Origin: Motilimonas pumila
GTDB taxonomy: Bacteria > Pseudomonadota > Gammaproteobacteria > Enterobacterales > CBDFNC01
Assembly (NCBI RefSeq): GCF_003596335.1
Contig: NZ_QZCH01000003.1
Span: forward strand, 124,001 to 188,000
DNA: 64,000 nucleotides
Direction: 5' to 3'
Position numbers and translations under genes: made by a program. The notes beneath the pieces were generated by a model that saw only the letters and a program-made list of their open reading frames with translations, was not told the origin of the DNA and searched no databases. This document shows positions 1 through 9,342 of this stretch, piece by piece. Each line of letters begins with the position of its first letter. The first letter of the stretch is position 1.

Positions 1-453
1 GATGTTATGGCTGAGTTAGACCTGCCCATTAACAACATTGCGACAGAAGAGCTTGCCTTAACCAATTTAATGACGGCTGAAAAAGAAACGCAAATGTTAA
101 TTCATCAAGTACAAGGCGATGACGTAGTGGTGTCGATAGTGCGGGATAACATGTTGTATTTTAGCCGAAAAATTCGTGGCTTTCAGGCGTTAGGCCAACA
201 AGTTGAGCCACTCGATACCTTTTTAATGGACGGTCTAGGACTTGAGTTGCAGCGCTCGCTAGATTACGTCATCGGTCAATTGAAAATTGCCGACGTCAGC
301 AAGATATTACTTGCTGTGCCTGGTGAAAGCGGTGACTTGATTGCCAGTAATTTGTCTGAGACCTTGGACCGAAAAGTCGACGTTTTTCAATTCCAGCAGC
401 AAGGCGTGGATGTTAATGCCATGCCTGCCATTGGTGCGGGGGTCAGCCAATGA
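1..453 (+). CDS. mshI: MshI, MSHA pilus biogenesis protein (3' part only)
   Basis: This is the C-terminal 150 or so residues of an MshI/PilM-like protein of the MSHA pilus inner-membrane platform. The window begins inside the gene: the frame is open to base 1, and the first ATG at 7 is an internal codon because no RBS is visible and the family is about twice this length. The identity rests on position directly upstream of PilN-, PilO- and PilP-like genes and on the actin-like-fold C-terminus. In type IV pilus systems PilM is a cytoplasmic protein that binds the N-terminus of PilN. The stop overlaps the next start by 4 bases (ATGA), which suggests coupled translation. Confidence 0.85.
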   Translation, partial: DVMAELDLPINNIATEELALTNLMTAEKETQMLIHQVQGDDVVVSIVRDNMLYFSRKIRGFQALGQQVEPLDTFLMDGLGLELQRSLDYVIGQLKIADVSKILLAVPGESGDLIASNLSETLDRKVDVFQFQQQGVDVNAMPAIGAGVSQ

Positions 454-1049
454 AAACTCGCGTTAACCTCTATACCCAAGATTTCGTAAAGAAAAAAGAA
501 GTATTGTCTTTGCTGCAAATGGTTTATGTATGGGCAGCCCTGTTGGTGTTAACGGTGTTGGGTTACAGCTATTACCAGTGGCAACTGACGTCTGCTCGAG
601 CAGAGCAACAAGCCAGCGCCAATCAACTGCAGCGGCAACAAGCAGAACTAGAACAGCTCAATCAGAGGGTGAGCGAGCACTTACCTTCAAAGCGCCTACA
701 GCAAGAGCTGACCTATAAAAAAGCTGAGTTAGCGGCTAAGCAGAAATTACTTGGTGCGGTATTAGGCCGAGAGCAGCTGAAAAATAATGGCTTTGCGGCG
801 GTATTAACCGATTTAGCCAAACTGAATGACAAAGATATTCGCTTAACGCAATTTGCGATAGAGCAAGGCAACGTGAGTTTATCGGGCATTGCTTACGCCA
901 ATGATGCGGTGCCGCGTTGGGTTAAAAGTTTTAAACAAAGTGAAACGTTAGCCGGGCAAGAGTTTTCCTTACTCAAGGTGAGTCGCGATGAGAATGAAGA
1001 ATTGAGCTTTCAGTTGATAGCGAACACCGTAAAGGAGGCCAAGCAATGA
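450..1049 (+). CDS. PilN-like MSHA biogenesis protein
   Basis: This 199-residue protein has a short cytoplasmic N-terminus beginning MKTRVNLYTQDF, which resembles the PilM-binding motif of PilN. One membrane helix follows at about residues 24-42, then a Gln/Glu-rich coiled coil to about residue 100 and a small periplasmic alpha/beta domain. That is the PilN architecture. The gene overlaps mshI by 4 bases and mshJ by 4 bases, so it belongs to one translationally coupled unit. In some annotations this gene is called a second mshI; naming varies, so no symbol is given. It probably forms the inner-membrane alignment complex with MshI, MshJ and MshK. Confidence 0.85.
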   Translation: MKTRVNLYTQDFVKKKEVLSLLQMVYVWAALLVLTVLGYSYYQWQLTSARAEQQASANQLQRQQAELEQLNQRVSEHLPSKRLQQELTYKKAELAAKQKLLGAVLGREQLKNNGFAAVLTDLAKLNDKDIRLTQFAIEQGNVSLSGIAYANDAVPRWVKSFKQSETLAGQEFSLLKVSRDENEELSFQLIANTVKEAKQ

Positions 1050-1696
1050 ATGGCTGGCAAGGCTTAACCGAAAAAGTCGCTGCGTTGTCGATTCGTGAAC
1101 GGGTCATGGTCTTTATTACCGGGTGTGTGATCATCGCGTTTCCGGGTTACAGTTATTTTATTGAGCCGGCACAAAAACGTTTCAATCAGCAACAAGTATT
1201 GCATCAACAAAACTTACAGCAACAAACTCGAGTGAAAGGGGAAATTGATATCGCGCAGATCTTGCTCAAGCGCGATCCTGATGAGCCGGCTCGCAATGCG
1301 TTAAAGGTCATTTTGCAAAGTATTCAGCAAACGGATTTACAGCTTAACCAAGGCACGGTTGACCTTATTTCTTCTGACAAAATGGCCGCAGCATTAGAGC
1401 AATTACTGAATCGCAGTCAGAAGCTCAAATTAGTTGAATTAAGCTCAATTGCACCGACGCCTTTGTTGCCTACTGAAGGTGACTTTAGTGAAGACATTAA
1501 TTTATTTCAGCACGGCTTAAAACTTAAGTTTACCGGCCAATACTTCTCAATTCGCAGTTATTTAACTGAATTAGAGCAATTACCTGAAAAGTTTTACTGG
1601 CAGTCTTTGCGGTATCAAGTGCAGCAGTACCCGCAAGCAGAAGTAGAGCTGTATATCTATACCTTAAGTACAAATAAGGACTTTATTCGTGGTTAG
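1046..1696 (+). CDS. mshJ: MshJ, PilO-like MSHA biogenesis protein
   Basis: This 216-residue bitopic inner-membrane protein has one helix at about residues 21-38, a Gln-rich coiled coil at about 45-70 and a C-terminal periplasmic ferredoxin-like domain. The layout matches PilO/GspM-type proteins, and the position after the PilN-like gene matches mshJ of known MSHA operons. A strong RBS (AAAGGAGG) precedes the ATG at 1046, and the start overlaps the previous stop. The 3' end overlaps mshK by 8 bases. Confidence 0.85.
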   Translation: MNGWQGLTEKVAALSIRERVMVFITGCVIIAFPGYSYFIEPAQKRFNQQQVLHQQNLQQQTRVKGEIDIAQILLKRDPDEPARNALKVILQSIQQTDLQLNQGTVDLISSDKMAAALEQLLNRSQKLKLVELSSIAPTPLLPTEGDFSEDINLFQHGLKLKFTGQYFSIRSYLTELEQLPEKFYWQSLRYQVQQYPQAEVELYIYTLSTNKDFIRG

Positions 1697-2009
1697 ATGG
1701 CTTGGCGTTTTGACGCTGTTTTGCAGTTGTTTGGCATTTGCAGGTGAGAGTGAGCTGCAAGACCCTACCGCGCCCAAAAATCAAACTAAAGTTGTCACCA
1801 CGAAAAAGTCGGTGGGCTTACCCAACTTACAAAGTATTGTAATTAGTCAAAATAAACGCGCCGCGTTAATCAACAATCGCCAGTACCGTGTCGGGCAGTA
1901 CGTCTCGGGTTATAAGGTGATCAAAATAGACAGCAATCAAGTGTGGTTAGAAAAAGATGGCAAGACAGTCAGATTATCCGTATTTGGAACCGCATATTGG
2001 AAGCGATAA
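1689..2009 (+). CDS. mshK: MshK, PilP-like MSHA biogenesis protein
   Basis: This 106-residue secreted protein starts with GTG. Its N-terminal signal sequence is hydrophobic to about residue 18 (ending near AFAG). The DPTAPKN segment and the SIVISQNKRAALINNRQYRVGQ-type beta domain (given here only as a landmark at residues 49-70) resemble the PilP/GspC homology region. In related systems this domain links the PilN/PilO complex to the secretin, which fits the mshL gene that follows. The gene overlaps mshJ by 8 bases and is followed by a 29-base spacer. Confidence 0.8.
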   Translation: MVRWLGVLTLFCSCLAFAGESELQDPTAPKNQTKVVTTKKSVGLPNLQSIVISQNKRAALINNRQYRVGQYVSGYKVIKIDSNQVWLEKDGKTVRLSVFGTAYWKR

Positions 2010-2038
2010 GAAAGGATGAGAGTTAAGGTGGATGCAGA

Positions 2039-3727
2039 ATGAAAAATAGTGCCCTGATAGTGTTAGCACTGCTGTTATCAGCGTGTAAAGCCACTGAGAC
2101 TTTAGATGCTCAGGTGCAAAAAGACACGCTCAATGAGTCGGTTGCGCAAAACGAAGCCAATAACGCGCCGCAAGACATTCCTGTGCCCGATACAGTATTG
2201 AATGAGTTGTTACCAGAAGCCGGCTTGACCACTAGCCCTCAACGTAATTATGAAAAACGTTTTCAAGTCTCGGCAAAGGGCGTTGATGCGACTCAATTTT
2301 TTGGCTCTATTGTACAAGACACCCCTTTTAGCGCGGCGATACATCCTGGCGTGGAAGGACGTATCACCCTTAATTTACGTGATGTTACTTTAGATGAAGT
2401 GTTTTCGGTGGTGAAAGACATCTACGGTTATGACATTCAACGTAAAGGGCGTATTTATCACATCTACCCAGCCGGTATGCGAGTAGAAACCTTCTCGATG
2501 AACTACTTATTAATGAATCGAGACGGGGCTACAAAGACTACAGTGGCAACCGGCCATTTAGCTGACCAAGACAATAGTAATAATAATAGTGACAGTGATT
2601 TTGGTAACTCTGATTCTAGTAGCTCTAACTCCAACTCTAACTCAAATTCTAGTTCCAGCAACGGTGGCAGCAATACCAATGGCACACGTATTATTACGCG
2701 CACCAATACGACGTATTGGGAAACCTTGCAGACAGCCTTAAACGATCTTGTCGGCACGGGTGAAGGCCGCAAAGTGATTCTCAACCCAATGGCAGGTTTG
2801 GTCACGGTGAAGGCGTTTCCTCATGAGTTAAAAATTGTTGAGGATTTTCTGAACAAGTCTGAACAGCATCTGCATCGCCAAGTCATTCTTGAAACACAAA
2901 TTATTGAAGTTATTCTCGATAATAACTACCAGCAGGGTATTTCGTGGGAAAATGCTGGCGGCACAGCCAACACCACCAATATTATTTATGACAGCGCCCA
3001 TAAAATTGCTGAGAATGTGATTCGTAATACCATTGGCGGCGGCGGTGCGATTACCATCTCCAACGGTGATTTTACAGCCGTAGTTTCGTTACTTGAAACA
3101 CAAGGGGATGTTAACGTACTTTCTAAACCGCGCATTACCGCAACCAATAATCAAAAAGCCGTGATCAAAGTCGGTAACGATGAGTATTTTGTAACAGATG
3201 TTTCTACCACAACGGTAACAGGCACGGCGACTACGTCGACGCCGAACGTAGAGTTAACGCCATTCTTCTCAGGTATCTCGTTAGACGTTACGCCGCAAAT
3301 AGACGCTGATGGCGGCGTATTATTACATGTTCACCCGTCTATCATTGATATTAAAGAGCAGCAAAAAACCATTAGTTTTCGTTCTACGACTGGAGGTGGC
3401 GATGGTGCCATTACCGCTGATGACGGTTTAGTTATCCCAGTAGCGCAAAGCGAGGTACGAGAATCTGACACCATAGTGAAGGCGCAAACAAATGACGTGA
3501 TAGTGATCGGTGGTCTCATGAAAACGGCGACCCGTGACATCGTTTCAAAAACGCCTTTCTTAGGTGATATTCCTTGGGTGGGTGAGCTGTTTACCAACCG
3601 CACTAAGGAATCATTTAAAACAGAGTTAGTCATTTTACTTAAACCAACCGTGGTTGAAGACGGCACTTGGAGCAAAGAGCTGCAAAAATCGTCTGAATTA
3701 CTCGAGAAATGGTACCCAGCGCAGTAA
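2039..3727 (+). CDS. mshL: MshL, outer-membrane secretin of the MSHA pilus
   Basis: This 562-residue lipoprotein secretin forms the outer-membrane channel for the pilus. The lipobox LLLSAC places the acylated cysteine at residue 16. An N-terminal secretin/TonB-like short domain lies at about 75-150, and the conserved secretin domain covers about 280-555, ending in a motif like KTPFLGDIPWVGELF that is typical of the GspD/PilQ family. Between them, at about 176-215, is a very Ser/Asn/Asp-rich linker encoded by near-repetitive AGT/AAT/AAC codons. The stop overlaps the mshM start (TAATG). Confidence 0.95.
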   Translation: MKNSALIVLALLLSACKATETLDAQVQKDTLNESVAQNEANNAPQDIPVPDTVLNELLPEAGLTTSPQRNYEKRFQVSAKGVDATQFFGSIVQDTPFSAAIHPGVEGRITLNLRDVTLDEVFSVVKDIYGYDIQRKGRIYHIYPAGMRVETFSMNYLLMNRDGATKTTVATGHLADQDNSNNNSDSDFGNSDSSSSNSNSNSNSSSSNGGSNTNGTRIITRTNTTYWETLQTALNDLVGTGEGRKVILNPMAGLVTVKAFPHELKIVEDFLNKSEQHLHRQVILETQIIEVILDNNYQQGISWENAGGTANTTNIIYDSAHKIAENVIRNTIGGGGAITISNGDFTAVVSLLETQGDVNVLSKPRITATNNQKAVIKVGNDEYFVTDVSTTTVTGTATTSTPNVELTPFFSGISLDVTPQIDADGGVLLHVHPSIIDIKEQQKTISFRSTTGGGDGAITADDGLVIPVAQSEVRESDTIVKAQTNDVIVIGGLMKTATRDIVSKTPFLGDIPWVGELFTNRTKESFKTELVILLKPTVVEDGTWSKELQKSSELLEKWYPAQ

Positions 3728-4638
3728 TGATGTATTTAGATCATTTCGGTTTGCATTCTCTGCCGTTTACTTTAACGCCAGACACCGAATTTTTTTTCCC
3801 CTTGCAGCCTCACCAAGAAGCGCTGCAAGTGGTGTTATCTGCGCTGAATGGCGGAGAAGGCATCATTAAAGTAGTGGGGGAAGTGGGCACAGGTAAAACA
3901 TTGATTTGCCGAAAAGTTATGCGAGAGCTGCCCGAGGACTATTATTGTTTTTTCTTCCCTAACCCTTACCTGACCGCGACGGAGTTAAGACAAGAGATTG
4001 GCAAGCGCTTAAAGCTGGACGCGCAGCAATATGAAGATCAGGCAAGCCTAACCGATGCAATTGAAAGGCGAATCAAAATGGTTCGCCAGCGCGGCAAAAA
4101 AATGGTGATTTGTATCGACGAAAGCCAGGCGTTACCTGATGAAACACTTGAAGCATTGCGTTTATTCACCAATCTAGAAACTGAAAAGGAGAAATTGGTA
4201 CAGGTCATATTATTTGGCCAACCTGAGTTGGATGCTCGCTTGTCTCAAGATAAGTTTCGTCAACTAAAACAAAGGATAAGCTTCAGTTATGAGCTTCGTA
4301 CTTTGCAGCAAAACGAAGCCAATGATTATATTCGCCATCGCTTGATGGTTTCAGGCTATCGCGGCGCGCCAATTTTCAGTGATCAAGCGGTGCGGGTGAT
4401 TTGGCGTGCCAGTCATGGCGTGCCAAGGCTAATCAACGTGTTATGTCACAAGTCGATGATGCTTTGTTATGGCAAAGGCATCAGTTTAATTGAGCCTGCG
4501 GTAGCCAAATTGGCTGTGCAGGACACCGAAGGCGTAATCAGCAAGCGTCGCTACCCCAATTGGGTTTATGCACTAGCAGTGCTCGTCTCGTTAGAAATCA
4601 TCGTATTAGCATACTGGTGGTGGGGGCAGTCACTATGA
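3727..4638 (+). CDS. mshM: MshM, ExeA/GspA-like AAA ATPase of the MSHA system
   Basis: This ATPase of about 303 residues begins MMYLDHFGLHSLPFTLTPD, which matches the start of ExeA/GspA-type proteins. The Walker A motif is GEVGTGKT and a Walker B-like segment reads MVICIDESQ. A C-terminal membrane helix rich in Trp (NWVYALAVLV onward) ends the protein. The longest frame starts at 3709 inside mshL, but the tandem ATGs at 3727 and 3730 fit the family N-terminus and overlap the mshL stop. ExeA-type ATPases help to place or assemble the secretin in the cell wall; that role here is inferred. Confidence 0.9.
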   Translation: MMYLDHFGLHSLPFTLTPDTEFFFPLQPHQEALQVVLSALNGGEGIIKVVGEVGTGKTLICRKVMRELPEDYYCFFFPNPYLTATELRQEIGKRLKLDAQQYEDQASLTDAIERRIKMVRQRGKKMVICIDESQALPDETLEALRLFTNLETEKEKLVQVILFGQPELDARLSQDKFRQLKQRISFSYELRTLQQNEANDYIRHRLMVSGYRGAPIFSDQAVRVIWRASHGVPRLINVLCHKSMMLCYGKGISLIEPAVAKLAVQDTEGVISKRRYPNWVYALAVLVSLEIIVLAYWWWGQSL

Positions 4639-5888
4639 GTGTCATCAATCAAATGAATAAAGACCTTGCCCAGCGCCAACAAAGTCAAGTCAGTCCCGTC
4701 GTCGGTTCTGTGCCACGTCAATGGCGCCAGCAATGGCCATTGATAGCGGGCATCGGCCTATTTATTTTACTGACGGGTTGCATTGGCTATTTTGTTATCT
4801 GGCCTTGGTGGCAACCTTCCAGTCATGAAGCTCGCCACACGGCGCAAAATGTTGTGAATGAAACTGCCGCGCTTCATTCGCTTAGCAGTGTTACCCCTGA
4901 GCCAAAGCTTGTGCCAACGCCTCAGGTTACTAAGGCTGAGGAAGTCGGTGAGCAAGATATTCAATTAGCCATAGACAAAGATTTATATGTGGCGCTAAAC
5001 GATGGCAGCGGCGCAAAAATACACATAAAAAATCAGAGTGTGAGCATTATTAATGCTGACGGCACCAAGACATTACTGACGCTACAACCTGAAGCCACTC
5101 CTGTGCCAGCAACCCCAGAGCCGAAACCAACACCCTTAGCAATAATAACAGCCAAACCCAAGGCGCTTCCCAAACCTGTGGCGCCAGAGGTTGTCATTAA
5201 GGCGAGTACACAAGCACCTTTACCTCAGCCGCAACTTGCAGCGGATAAATATCAAGACAAAGCGAAAGATACCGGCCAGCCGGGCAAGCTGAAGATTAAA
5301 TCGGTGCAACTGAGCTCTGATGAGTTATATGCGTTACATTTAAAGCAAGCTCGAGCGGCCAAAAATAAAGGCGACTTAAGTGTAGCGGAAGGAAAGTTTG
5401 AAAAAGCGCTGCGTATCAAGCCCCGTGATGAAGTGGTGCGTAAAGAGCTCGCGGCGCTGAAGTATGGTCGTGGCAGTGAAGCGCAAGCGATGTTATTACT
5501 GCAAAAAGGCATCGAGTTAGTGCCTGATAGTGCCGATTTTAGACTTATGTTAGCCCGGATTTATATGAAATCTGGCGACCGCGAAGGAGCGGTCAGTCTA
5601 TTAGACAGTTACAGTCCAGAGGTGGTGGCAAATTTAGATTATTACGCCACGCTCGCAGCGTTGTCACAGCAGCTAAAAATGGATGACAAAGCCATCAAAG
5701 CTTACCTAGAGCTGGCGCGTCGGCAGCCTTACCAAGCTAAATGGTGGTTAGGTTTGGCCATTAGCCAAGACCGAACCGGCATGCGCGAAGAAGCGTTAAC
5801 GAGTTATCAGCAGGCTGATGTTATCGGTGGTTTATCGCCGTCATCAAGCCAATACATCAAGCAAAGAATTGCTAAGTTGGAGCCTTAA
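4635..5888 (+). CDS. mshN: MshN, TPR-containing MSHA biogenesis protein
   Basis: This 417-residue protein starts at the ATG overlapping the mshM stop; a longer frame from 4560 would run deep into mshM and is unlikely. A short cytoplasmic N-terminus is followed by one membrane helix at about 36-58, a long Pro/Ala/Lys-rich linker to about 225, and tetratricopeptide-like helices from about 230 to the C-terminus. The order mshM-mshN-mshE is that of known MSHA clusters. TPR proteins in pilus systems act as assembly scaffolds. The mshE start lies 3 bases downstream. Confidence 0.88.
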   Translation: MSVINQMNKDLAQRQQSQVSPVVGSVPRQWRQQWPLIAGIGLFILLTGCIGYFVIWPWWQPSSHEARHTAQNVVNETAALHSLSSVTPEPKLVPTPQVTKAEEVGEQDIQLAIDKDLYVALNDGSGAKIHIKNQSVSIINADGTKTLLTLQPEATPVPATPEPKPTPLAIITAKPKALPKPVAPEVVIKASTQAPLPQPQLAADKYQDKAKDTGQPGKLKIKSVQLSSDELYALHLKQARAAKNKGDLSVAEGKFEKALRIKPRDEVVRKELAALKYGRGSEAQAMLLLQKGIELVPDSADFRLMLARIYMKSGDREGAVSLLDSYSPEVVANLDYYATLAALSQQLKMDDKAIKAYLELARRQPYQAKWWLGLAISQDRTGMREEALTSYQQADVIGGLSPSSSQYIKQRIAKLEP

Positions 5889-5891
5889 GTT

Positions 5892-7628
5892 ATGGCGCAA
5901 CCGAAACTGAAAAAACGCCTTGGCGACTTGTTAGTCGAAGACAACATTATTAGCGAAGAGCAGCTAATGCAAGCCTTGTCGGAGCAGCGCAATACCGGGC
6001 GAAAATTAGGGGCAACCTTGCAAGCGCTGGGCTTTTTGAGCGAGCAACAAATGCTGAGCTTCTTGTCACGGCAGCTCGATATTCCTTTGCTGGATCTCAG
6101 TCAGTTACGAATTGATCCCAAAGTGGTTGAGTTAATTCCCGAGGTACACGCGCGTCGATTGAGAGCGTTAGCGGTACACGATGATGGCCAGTTTGTGACG
6201 GTCGCGATGTCGGATCCTGCTGATTTGCAAGCACTGGATCGCATTAACTCCATTATGCCTCAGCGCCAGATAAAACTGGCAGTAAGCCGCGAGTCTCAGT
6301 TGGTGGAGTCGTTCGACCGCCTTTATCGTCGAACCAAAGAAATTGCCTCGTTTGCCGAGCAGTTGCAAGAGGAGCATGGCGATGATAACAGCGTAGATTT
6401 AGACTTTGGTGGCTTAGACAGCGGTGGCTCAGAAGCGACCGTGGTGAAGCTGTTGCAATCCTTATTTGAAGATGCGGTGCAAGTTGGCGCATCGGATATT
6501 CACATTGAGCCAGAAGAAAAGCTGCTGCGTATACGCCAACGTGTTGATGGCGTTTTACAAGAAAGCGTACTGGATGAAGCCAGCATTGTTAGCGCGCTGG
6601 TGTTACGCCTCAAGCTGATGGCTGGTATGGATATTTCAGAAAAACGCTTACCGCAAGACGGCCGTTTTAACATGACCATTCGTGGCCACAGTATTGACGT
6701 GCGGGTTTCAACCATGCCGGTGCAATTTGGTGAGTCTGTGGTGATGCGACTACTGGATCAAAGTGCCGGTATTTTGTCCTTAGAACAAACCGGCATGCCC
6801 GCAGATTTACTGCCGCGTTTTCGCAGGCAACTCAAGCGTCCTCATGGCATGATTTTGGTAACAGGACCAACCGGTAGCGGTAAAACAACATCGTTATACG
6901 GCGCTTTGTCTGAGTTGAACGAGCCAGGCAAGAAAATTATCACGGTAGAAGATCCGGTGGAATATCGCTTACCGCGGATCAATCAGGTCCAAGTTAACAG
7001 CAAAATAGGCCTTAACTTTTCCTCCATTCTTAAAACCACCTTACGACAAGATCCCGACATTCTATTGGTGGGGGAGATGCGTGATCACGAAACCGTAGAA
7101 ATTGGCCTCAGAGGCGCGCTAACAGGTCACCTCGTCTTGTCTACTTTGCACACCAATGATGCGGTAACCAGTGCATTGCGCTTAATCGACATGGGCGCGC
7201 CGGGTTATTTGGTGGCCAGCTCATTGCGAGCCATTATTGCCCAGCGTTTGGTGCGCAAAGTGTGTGAAAATTGTAAAGCGCCTTTGGAACCAGAGCTGAG
7301 CGAACGGGTTTGGTTAGAAAATTTGTCTAAAATGTCCTTGGCAGAGCGAACCTTTTATAAGGGCAACGGTTGTCAAAACTGTAACTTTACCGGTTATAAA
7401 GGCCGGGTCGGGGTATTTGAAATGCTAGAGCTTGATGATGCCATGATGGAGGCATTGCGCCGCGACGATCCTGAAGGCTTCTCTCAAGCAGCTAAAGCCA
7501 ACAAGAGTTACCGCCCTTTGGCCATGGCGGCATTAGATTACGCGATTGCAGGCGTGACCTCGCTGGAAGAAGTATTGCGTTTGGTTGAGCAGGTGGACTT
7601 ATGGCAACAGCAAGAGGCTGACGCTTAA
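5892..7628 (+). CDS. mshE: MshE, MSHA pilus extension ATPase with MshEN c-di-GMP-binding domain
   Basis: This 578-residue GspE/PilB-type hexameric ATPase powers pilin polymerisation. At the N-terminus are two tandem MshEN-type motifs, RLGDLL at residue 9 and KLGATL at residue 38, each followed by a Leu-patterned stretch ending in Gln. In V. cholerae MshE this module binds cyclic di-GMP. The Walker A motif GPTGSGKT starts at residue 325 and the Asp box/Walker B region (DPDILLVGEMRD) at about 387. The zinc tetracysteine is C458/C461 with C494/C497. The stop TAA overlaps the mshG ATG by one base. Confidence 0.95.
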   Translation: MAQPKLKKRLGDLLVEDNIISEEQLMQALSEQRNTGRKLGATLQALGFLSEQQMLSFLSRQLDIPLLDLSQLRIDPKVVELIPEVHARRLRALAVHDDGQFVTVAMSDPADLQALDRINSIMPQRQIKLAVSRESQLVESFDRLYRRTKEIASFAEQLQEEHGDDNSVDLDFGGLDSGGSEATVVKLLQSLFEDAVQVGASDIHIEPEEKLLRIRQRVDGVLQESVLDEASIVSALVLRLKLMAGMDISEKRLPQDGRFNMTIRGHSIDVRVSTMPVQFGESVVMRLLDQSAGILSLEQTGMPADLLPRFRRQLKRPHGMILVTGPTGSGKTTSLYGALSELNEPGKKIITVEDPVEYRLPRINQVQVNSKIGLNFSSILKTTLRQDPDILLVGEMRDHETVEIGLRGALTGHLVLSTLHTNDAVTSALRLIDMGAPGYLVASSLRAIIAQRLVRKVCENCKAPLEPELSERVWLENLSKMSLAERTFYKGNGCQNCNFTGYKGRVGVFEMLELDDAMMEALRRDDPEGFSQAAKANKSYRPLAMAALDYAIAGVTSLEEVLRLVEQVDLWQQQEADA

Positions 7629-8845
7629 TGCCGGTGTTTGACTACAAGGGCCGTGACGCCCAAGGAGGCCAAGTTTCAGGGCAACTTGAAAGCTCAGATG
7701 AAGCTACTGTGGCAGATGCCTTGATGCGCCGAGGCATCATGCCTACCAGCATAAAGCCAGGCCGTGCTAAAAGTGATTTTGATTTGAGCGTGTGGTTAGA
7801 GCGCAGCGTGCCGCTGGATCAAATGGTGATATTTACGCGCCAAATGTACTCATTAACCAAGGCCGGTATCCCTATCATTCGGGCGATTAATGGTTTAGCT
7901 GAATCCAGTCATAGTAAGTTATTACAACGCACCTTGCATGATGTGTCAGAGCAAATGCGTAACGGTCGGCCGCTAGCGGTCGCGATGCAAGGGCATCCCA
8001 AAGTCTTCAATACCTTGTTTTTATCGATCGTGAACGTGGGTGAAAATACAGGTCAACTTGATAAAGCCTTTTTACAACTGTCTGAGTACCTTGAGTTAGA
8101 ACAAGAAACTCAAAAGCGGGTAAAAGCGGCGATGCGCTACCCCAGTTTTGTATTAATGGCGTTAGTGGCCGCGATGGTTATTCTTAACATCTTTGTCATA
8201 CCCACTTTCGCCGGTATGTTTGCTAAGTTTGGCGTCGACTTGCCTTTGCCGACGCGCATTTTAATGACCACCTCGTCGGTGTTTGTGAATTATTGGCATT
8301 GGATGTTGATTGGGTGTATTGCGGTATATTTTGGCATTAAGTCTTGGCTGAAAACGGATCGCGGGCGCTTCACTTGGGACAGATACAAGCTGCGCTTGCC
8401 TATCGTGGGCGACATATTAAACCGTACTTTATTGGCACGTTATTCGCGCAGTTTTTCGATGATGTTAACCGCAGGGGTACCGCTAAATTCAGCGCTTAGC
8501 TTTGTCGCACAAGCCACTGATAACGCGTTTATGGCAGACCGTATTGTCGGTATGCGTGAAGGCATTGAACGTGGCGAAAGCTTGCTGCGTACGTCAAATA
8601 ACAGCGGTTTATTTACTCCCTTGGTGCTGCAAATGATTGCTGTAGGGGAAGAAACGGGCCAAGTGGATGAGCTGCTACAAGAAGCGGCGGAGTTTTATGA
8701 GCGAGAAGTGGATTACGACTTAAAAAGCTTAACCGCCAAAATAGAGCCTATTCTAATTGCTATCGTGGCCGGCATGGTATTGATTCTTGCGTTGGGCATA
8801 TTTACGCCTATGTGGGACATGATGAAAGCGTTCAAAGGCGGCTAA
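7628..8845 (+). CDS. mshG: MshG, PilC/GspF-type inner-membrane platform protein
   Basis: This 405-residue protein has the tandem T2SSF domain structure: a cytoplasmic helical domain, membrane helices at about 170-195 and 220-240, a second cytoplasmic domain, and a C-terminal helix at about 373-395. Conserved segments such as FTRQMYSLTKAGIPI and VGENTGQLDKAF (first repeat) and VGEETGQVDELL (second repeat) mark the family. The protein is the platform that couples MshE rotation to pilin insertion. It overlaps mshE by one base and is followed after 2 bases by mshF. Confidence 0.95.
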   Translation: MPVFDYKGRDAQGGQVSGQLESSDEATVADALMRRGIMPTSIKPGRAKSDFDLSVWLERSVPLDQMVIFTRQMYSLTKAGIPIIRAINGLAESSHSKLLQRTLHDVSEQMRNGRPLAVAMQGHPKVFNTLFLSIVNVGENTGQLDKAFLQLSEYLELEQETQKRVKAAMRYPSFVLMALVAAMVILNIFVIPTFAGMFAKFGVDLPLPTRILMTTSSVFVNYWHWMLIGCIAVYFGIKSWLKTDRGRFTWDRYKLRLPIVGDILNRTLLARYSRSFSMMLTAGVPLNSALSFVAQATDNAFMADRIVGMREGIERGESLLRTSNNSGLFTPLVLQMIAVGEETGQVDELLQEAAEFYEREVDYDLKSLTAKIEPILIAIVAGMVLILALGIFTPMWDMMKAFKGG

Positions 8846-8847
8846 AA

Positions 8848-9342
8848 ATGAACGCAAAAGCGGAAATGATTGAAATTTTACGGAGTTTTGGCATTAAACA
8901 AGTGCTTTGGACGGTAGTATTAACCTTAGTCTTAGTATTTTTGTTTTATTACCAGAGTCAAAGATCCGTCATAGATCAAACCAGTTTAGAGCTCACCAGC
9001 AATCGCTTTTCGCAAGCCGTCGCTGAAATACACTTGCAATGGCTCAAAGAAGGTAAGCCTAAGCAACTGAACTGGAATGAAAAACAGGTTTTTTTAAGCG
9101 ATGAAGGTTGGCCCGTGTCGCTGAATGATAAAAATGTTGGCCTAAATTGTGCTTTACTTTGGCAAGGCTTCATTGACGAACAATTGGAACTGAATCAGAA
9201 AGCCCTGAATATTAATGTGCTTCCTGATACTGGCGGTAAGGATGCAGGCTGTATTTATTACTTGCCCGATGTGATGGGCTTTGAATATTGGTCAAAAAGC
9301 GGCAGCGTGACATTAAAATCTATGGGTGAGACGCTGCAATAA
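8848..9342 (+). CDS. mshF: MshF, MSHA biogenesis protein
   Basis: This 164-residue protein has a single N-terminal membrane helix at about residues 15-33 followed by a periplasmic domain. It is assigned by its position between mshG and mshB and by length; sequence motifs are weak, which is normal for MshF. The chosen start is the ATG two bases after the mshG stop. The longer frame from 8812 would begin inside mshG and adds only out-of-frame residues. A promoter-like sequence overlaps its 3' end, so the prepilin genes downstream can probably be transcribed separately. Confidence 0.75.
   Translation: MNAKAEMIEILRSFGIKQVLWTVVLTLVLVFLFYYQSQRSVIDQTSLELTSNRFSQAVAEIHLQWLKEGKPKQLNWNEKQVFLSDEGWPVSLNDKNVGLNCALLWQGFIDEQLELNQKALNINVLPDTGGKDAGCIYYLPDVMGFEYWSKSGSVTLKSMGETLQ

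Noticed and set aside
2503-2805. Minus-strand frame opposite the low-complexity part of mshL
   Set aside because: It is the antisense reading of the Ser/Asn codons and gives runs of Leu and Glu; no RBS and wholly within a clear secretin gene.
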